Part shown: in pieces, positions 33,514 through 36,193 of the stretch | How the letters are laid out: every line of letters begins with the position of its first letter | How positions within the stretch are numbered: position 1 is the stretch's first letter | Source of the DNA: Nephromyces sp. MM_2019 | Lineage: Eukaryota; Apicomplexa; Aconoidasida; Nephromycida | DNA length: 36,193 nucleotides | NCBI GenBank assembly: GCA_015657535.1 | Contig: JADHZB010000873.1 | Coordinates: 4,513 to 40,705 of the forward strand | Direction: 5' to 3' | The notes under the pieces: model-generated | The model's input: only the letters and a program-made list of their open reading frames with translations | What the model was told of the DNA's origin: nothing | Database searches by the model: none | Translations under genes and position numbers: made by a program

Positions 33514-35963
33514 GACAAAAACAACAAAGCTGCTAAAAACGATAAAAAGCGTGTTGGTGTTATCAACCCTCACCCGAAATCAGGTGAAGCTAATGGAGAC
33601 CGCAAACCTGTATCATTACCCGAACTGGGTAATGATAATGAGCTAGTGAAAGAAGAATTCTATATAGGGAAGAAACTGGGATCGGGATTGTAAGTTTCAT
33701 CCACCTGTACGATCTATATTTTCAATTTATTATATGATATCCAATCGAATTCTATTTATATCAACACTATTTACTAGTTATTTTATTTTAAAAACTCTTT
33801 TCAAGTTTGACTGTTAATTCATAGAATTAAGTATTTACAATTAGCTATTTTTGCAACACAAAATGAGAAAGGTCATCTTGCTTTCTGAGAGTTTTATCAC
33901 TCATTATTCAGGAATAAAAATATAAATAAATAAATAAGTATATATACCTATATATATATAATTTCATCTCTTTCAAAATCAAATCTTATGCAGCACAGCT
34001 AATGTCTATTTAGCATACGAATACTCTACAGAATCTAATGTGGCCATAAAATATGTATCAAAGGAAAGAGTCCAGTAAGAATTTTCTTAAAAACCCTATT
34101 TTAGTGTTTATTTTCACAATATTTTTTGTATGAGCAACCATGTGTGTCTAAATAGTTAGTTTTATGTTCTATTTTACAATCCAGGATGATATGCAAAGAA
34201 GCTGTTTTCGAAGAAATATTTCGCACTATCAATTCCATAAATAATCCTTATATTACGAAGTACCATCAGCTCAAAGATTTAGGAGAATCATACCTAATTG
34301 TTAGCTATCTTTAAAACCCACTAAAAATAATTTTTTTTTGAATTTCTATGTGTATTAAATCAGAGTATGGAGTTTTGTGAAGGTGGTGCACTCAGCCGAT
34401 TTGAGAAAGGTGGATCTGTCTCATCAGAAAGTTATATACAAATGATTATGCACCAACTATTCCAAGCAGTCAATACATTACATGACACTGGGGTAAAAAT
34501 TTGTCCACATAATTTTTATGTGTCTTGGTAATGTGTATAGTGTTTGAAATATTATTCCAGGTTATACATCGTGATATCAAGTGTGGTAATATACTATTAA
34601 AGTCAAAAGAGCAAGATAAAAACCCTCAGATTCGATTAGCTGATTATGATATGTCACTCTTATTCAGAAAGTCCAGAAACTCAGAACATATCATCACTTC
34701 TAAGATAGTCGGTACAGAGGTATACATGGTAAGGGTTGTGTGTGTATTAACTTACCTCACTTAAAATTCAATTATATGTAATTCAATATCAACACAAGTA
34801 TGTTTAAATAAAAAATGCGAAAATAAATATCCTAAACAATAAAATCTTTTTATTTAAGGCACCAGAATGTTTTAACGGAGCCTACTCTACCTCTTCAGAT
34901 ATATGGTCATGCGGTATTGTCATGAAATACCTATTTTCAAACAAGCTGAAACTCAAAAATACACTTAGGAAATCTAATGAATTAGTTAGTAATAAATTAG
35001 TATAAAGCCGTCCTAATATTAATTAAATTTTTTTCTACCGATGATTTATCTTATTATATATAGATCCTAACCCAGCTATACATACCTACGAGATCAATAC
35101 ACAATTTTTAAATTATTCAATTCATACAAACATTTTGATACACATCTAAACAAACATCTCCTACACATTTCCAACACATATCATAAATGTTTTTTCACAT
35201 ATCACATCTCAAAATATTCCATATATCCATCGCCTCCTTCATTCTCATATACATTACACGGATATTACAATACATTTATATAACCTAAACTATATTTCTA
35301 CACACATACCGTTATGGAATTCTACACATATATCTCACCGATCCTTACATACATACTAATATAGGATTTAAAACACTTTTCTCAAACAACACTTAACACA
35401 GATTTATAACTTTAGAGAATTAACAAAGCCTAATTTAATTAATTTATATAACAGAAATTTATTAAGATCATTTCATTCTTATGCTTCAAAAAATAGCAAT
35501 AAATTACAAATGTAATATCAATTCTATTTTGATAGCCCTCAAGTAATTTTTTTATTTTTAACACACATCTTTATTTTATTTTATAATATTATTTACAGAA
35601 ACAGTCAGATCTTGATGAAGATATAATTCTTGGTAATCCATTAGCAACAGATTTGATGATTCGACTGTTAAACATAGACCCTAAGAAACGTATATCTTGC
35701 CGTAAGCCTATATATATGTACATTAAAGTTTATGCCTGTGTAAAGTATACATATGTGTGTGTACACACTTATTCTCTAAATTAGTCATATTACATCTATC
35801 TAATTTTTAACTAATTAGATTGTATCATTTTTTCTTCCATATCATTCTATACACACAAATGTAAACACAAAATATGTATACATATATATATATATATATA
35901 GGTGAAGCACTTAAGCATGATTGGTTCAAGGAATATCTAAATACAGGTGATACTAATTCATAA
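33514..35963 (+). CDS. CAMK/CDPK-like Ser/Thr kinase, DYD variant, no EF hands
   Basis: Eight exons from 33514: 33514-33689, 33994-34074, 34185-34299, 34364-34492, 34561-34728, 34859-34984 (or 34999), 35599-35701 and 35902-35963, about 319 residues. The initiating exon upstream is not settled. A basic N-terminal leader (KAAKNDKKRVG) precedes the kinase domain. Kinase motifs: glycine loop GSGFTANV, VAIKYV, helix-C Glu in VFEEIFRTI, MEFCEGGALSRF, catalytic loop HRDIKCGNILL, then LADYDMS where DFG is expected, GTEVYMAPE, SSDIWSCGIV, and DPKKRISCREALKHDW. The metal-binding Asp of DFG is kept, but Phe-Gly is Tyr-Asp. The C-lobe between WSCG and the final helix is short and lacks the PPF segment of CDPKs. 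No EF hands follow before the stop at 35961, unless a donor GGTGAT at 35946 is used. Closest in feel to CDPK/CAMK kinases. Confidence 0.78.
34985..35598 (+). other. long G-poor intron of the plus-strand kinase
   Basis: A 600-base intron, much longer than its neighbours. It contains a sense-strand stretch (about 35090-35400) of CACAT, ATACA and AACAT words that is very poor in G. The acceptor is TTATTTACAG before 35599. Confidence 0.65.
35882..35900. repeat. (TA)n tract at a splice acceptor
   Basis: A pure TA run ends directly in the acceptor AG of the last kinase exon (35902), replacing the usual pyrimidine tract. Length variation here would sit immediately next to the splice site. Confidence 0.85.
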
Positions 35964-36193
35964 CTAACTATATACCAATTTCATACAAACCTATTATATA
36001 TCATTTTTCATATAATTTTATCACATACCTAAATTTAATTCTAATTTAACACACAAATATTTCATATCGAATTCCCAATAGATATTTCTAACTTCATATC
36101 AAATCCTCCCTCCCCATTTTCTCACTCACACACATACTTACATCTCAAAATAGAACATCCAATCCACACATACACCTCACAATAGAACACCCA
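35964..36193. other. strongly G-depleted 3' flank of the plus-strand kinase
   Basis: After the stop codon the plus strand has about four G in 230 bases. It is made of CACA, ACAT, TCCCTCC and similar words, ending in two copies of an AATAGAACA-like word. No coding pattern. It may be the 3' untranslated region or, if the alternative donor in the last exon is used, another intron. Confidence 0.6.

Noticed and set aside
34748..34757. AACTTACCTC, resembling the U1 snRNA 5' end
   Set aside because: It lies in a kinase intron, with no Sm site or stem-loops downstream; a chance donor complement.
1..36193. CRISPR array, bacterial operon, insertion sequence or phage module
   Set aside because: Spliced eukaryotic genes throughout; no spaced direct repeats, transposase or integrase frame seen.

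Overview
This window is AT-rich nuclear DNA from an intron-rich unicellular eukaryote. I place it in the Apicomplexa or close relatives with moderate confidence. The support is a CDK7/MRK-like kinase whose catalytic loop reads [10 protein letters not shown], a CAMK/CDPK-style kinase, an A1 aspartyl protease and Asn-rich low-complexity proteins. There is no sign of bacterial operons, Shine-Dalgarno sites or CRISPR. I could assign 12 protein genes, with about 100 exons and 90 introns. Exon boundaries were set by hand: GT..AG (once GC..AG) sites that keep reading frame and protein-family similarity continuous. Every model given as complete sums to a whole number of codons.

Layout. Bases 1-3210 (minus) are the 5' part of the XPD/ERCC2 helicase gene, cut by the left edge inside an intron of simple repeats. 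Bases 4558-6938 (minus) encode a DCAF7/WDR68-like WD40 protein, 7890-9880 (minus) a coiled-coil plus PH-like protein in 12 small exons, 11070-15232 (minus) a 992-residue Asn-rich orphan in 15 exons, and 16615-17482 (minus) a small secreted or surface Cys-rich membrane protein. Bases 18936-20270 (plus) encode PLPBP/YggS. Bases 20590-23428 (minus) encode PIG-A, the catalytic subunit of the first step of GPI synthesis. Bases 24126-25913 (minus) encode a complete aspartyl protease, 26193-27293 (minus) an intronless Tyr/Asn-rich orphan, 27651-30207 (minus) a divergent AAA protein, and 30468-32173 (minus) the CDK7/MRK-like kinase. Bases 33514-35963 (plus) encode a CAMK-like kinase with an altered DFG motif and no EF hands.

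The genes are not organised as a pathway. Thematically, XPD and a CDK7-like kinase are both TFIIH-linked in other eukaryotes, but the two lie about 27 kb apart here and the co-location is probably chance. PIG-A, the protease and the Cys-rich protein all belong to the secretory or surface route. Intergenic spacers are 0.3-1.5 kb and I see no RNA genes in them.

The most interesting points are: the AAA protein with a damaged Walker B and missing sensor/arginine-finger residues; two kinases with altered core motifs; a GC-AG intron in PIG-A; three orphan proteins; and long G-depleted sense-strand repeats in introns and 3' flanks at both ends. Several apparent breaks (the P-loop of the AAA gene, a frameshift in the protease) disappear once short introns of 56-58 bases are recognised.
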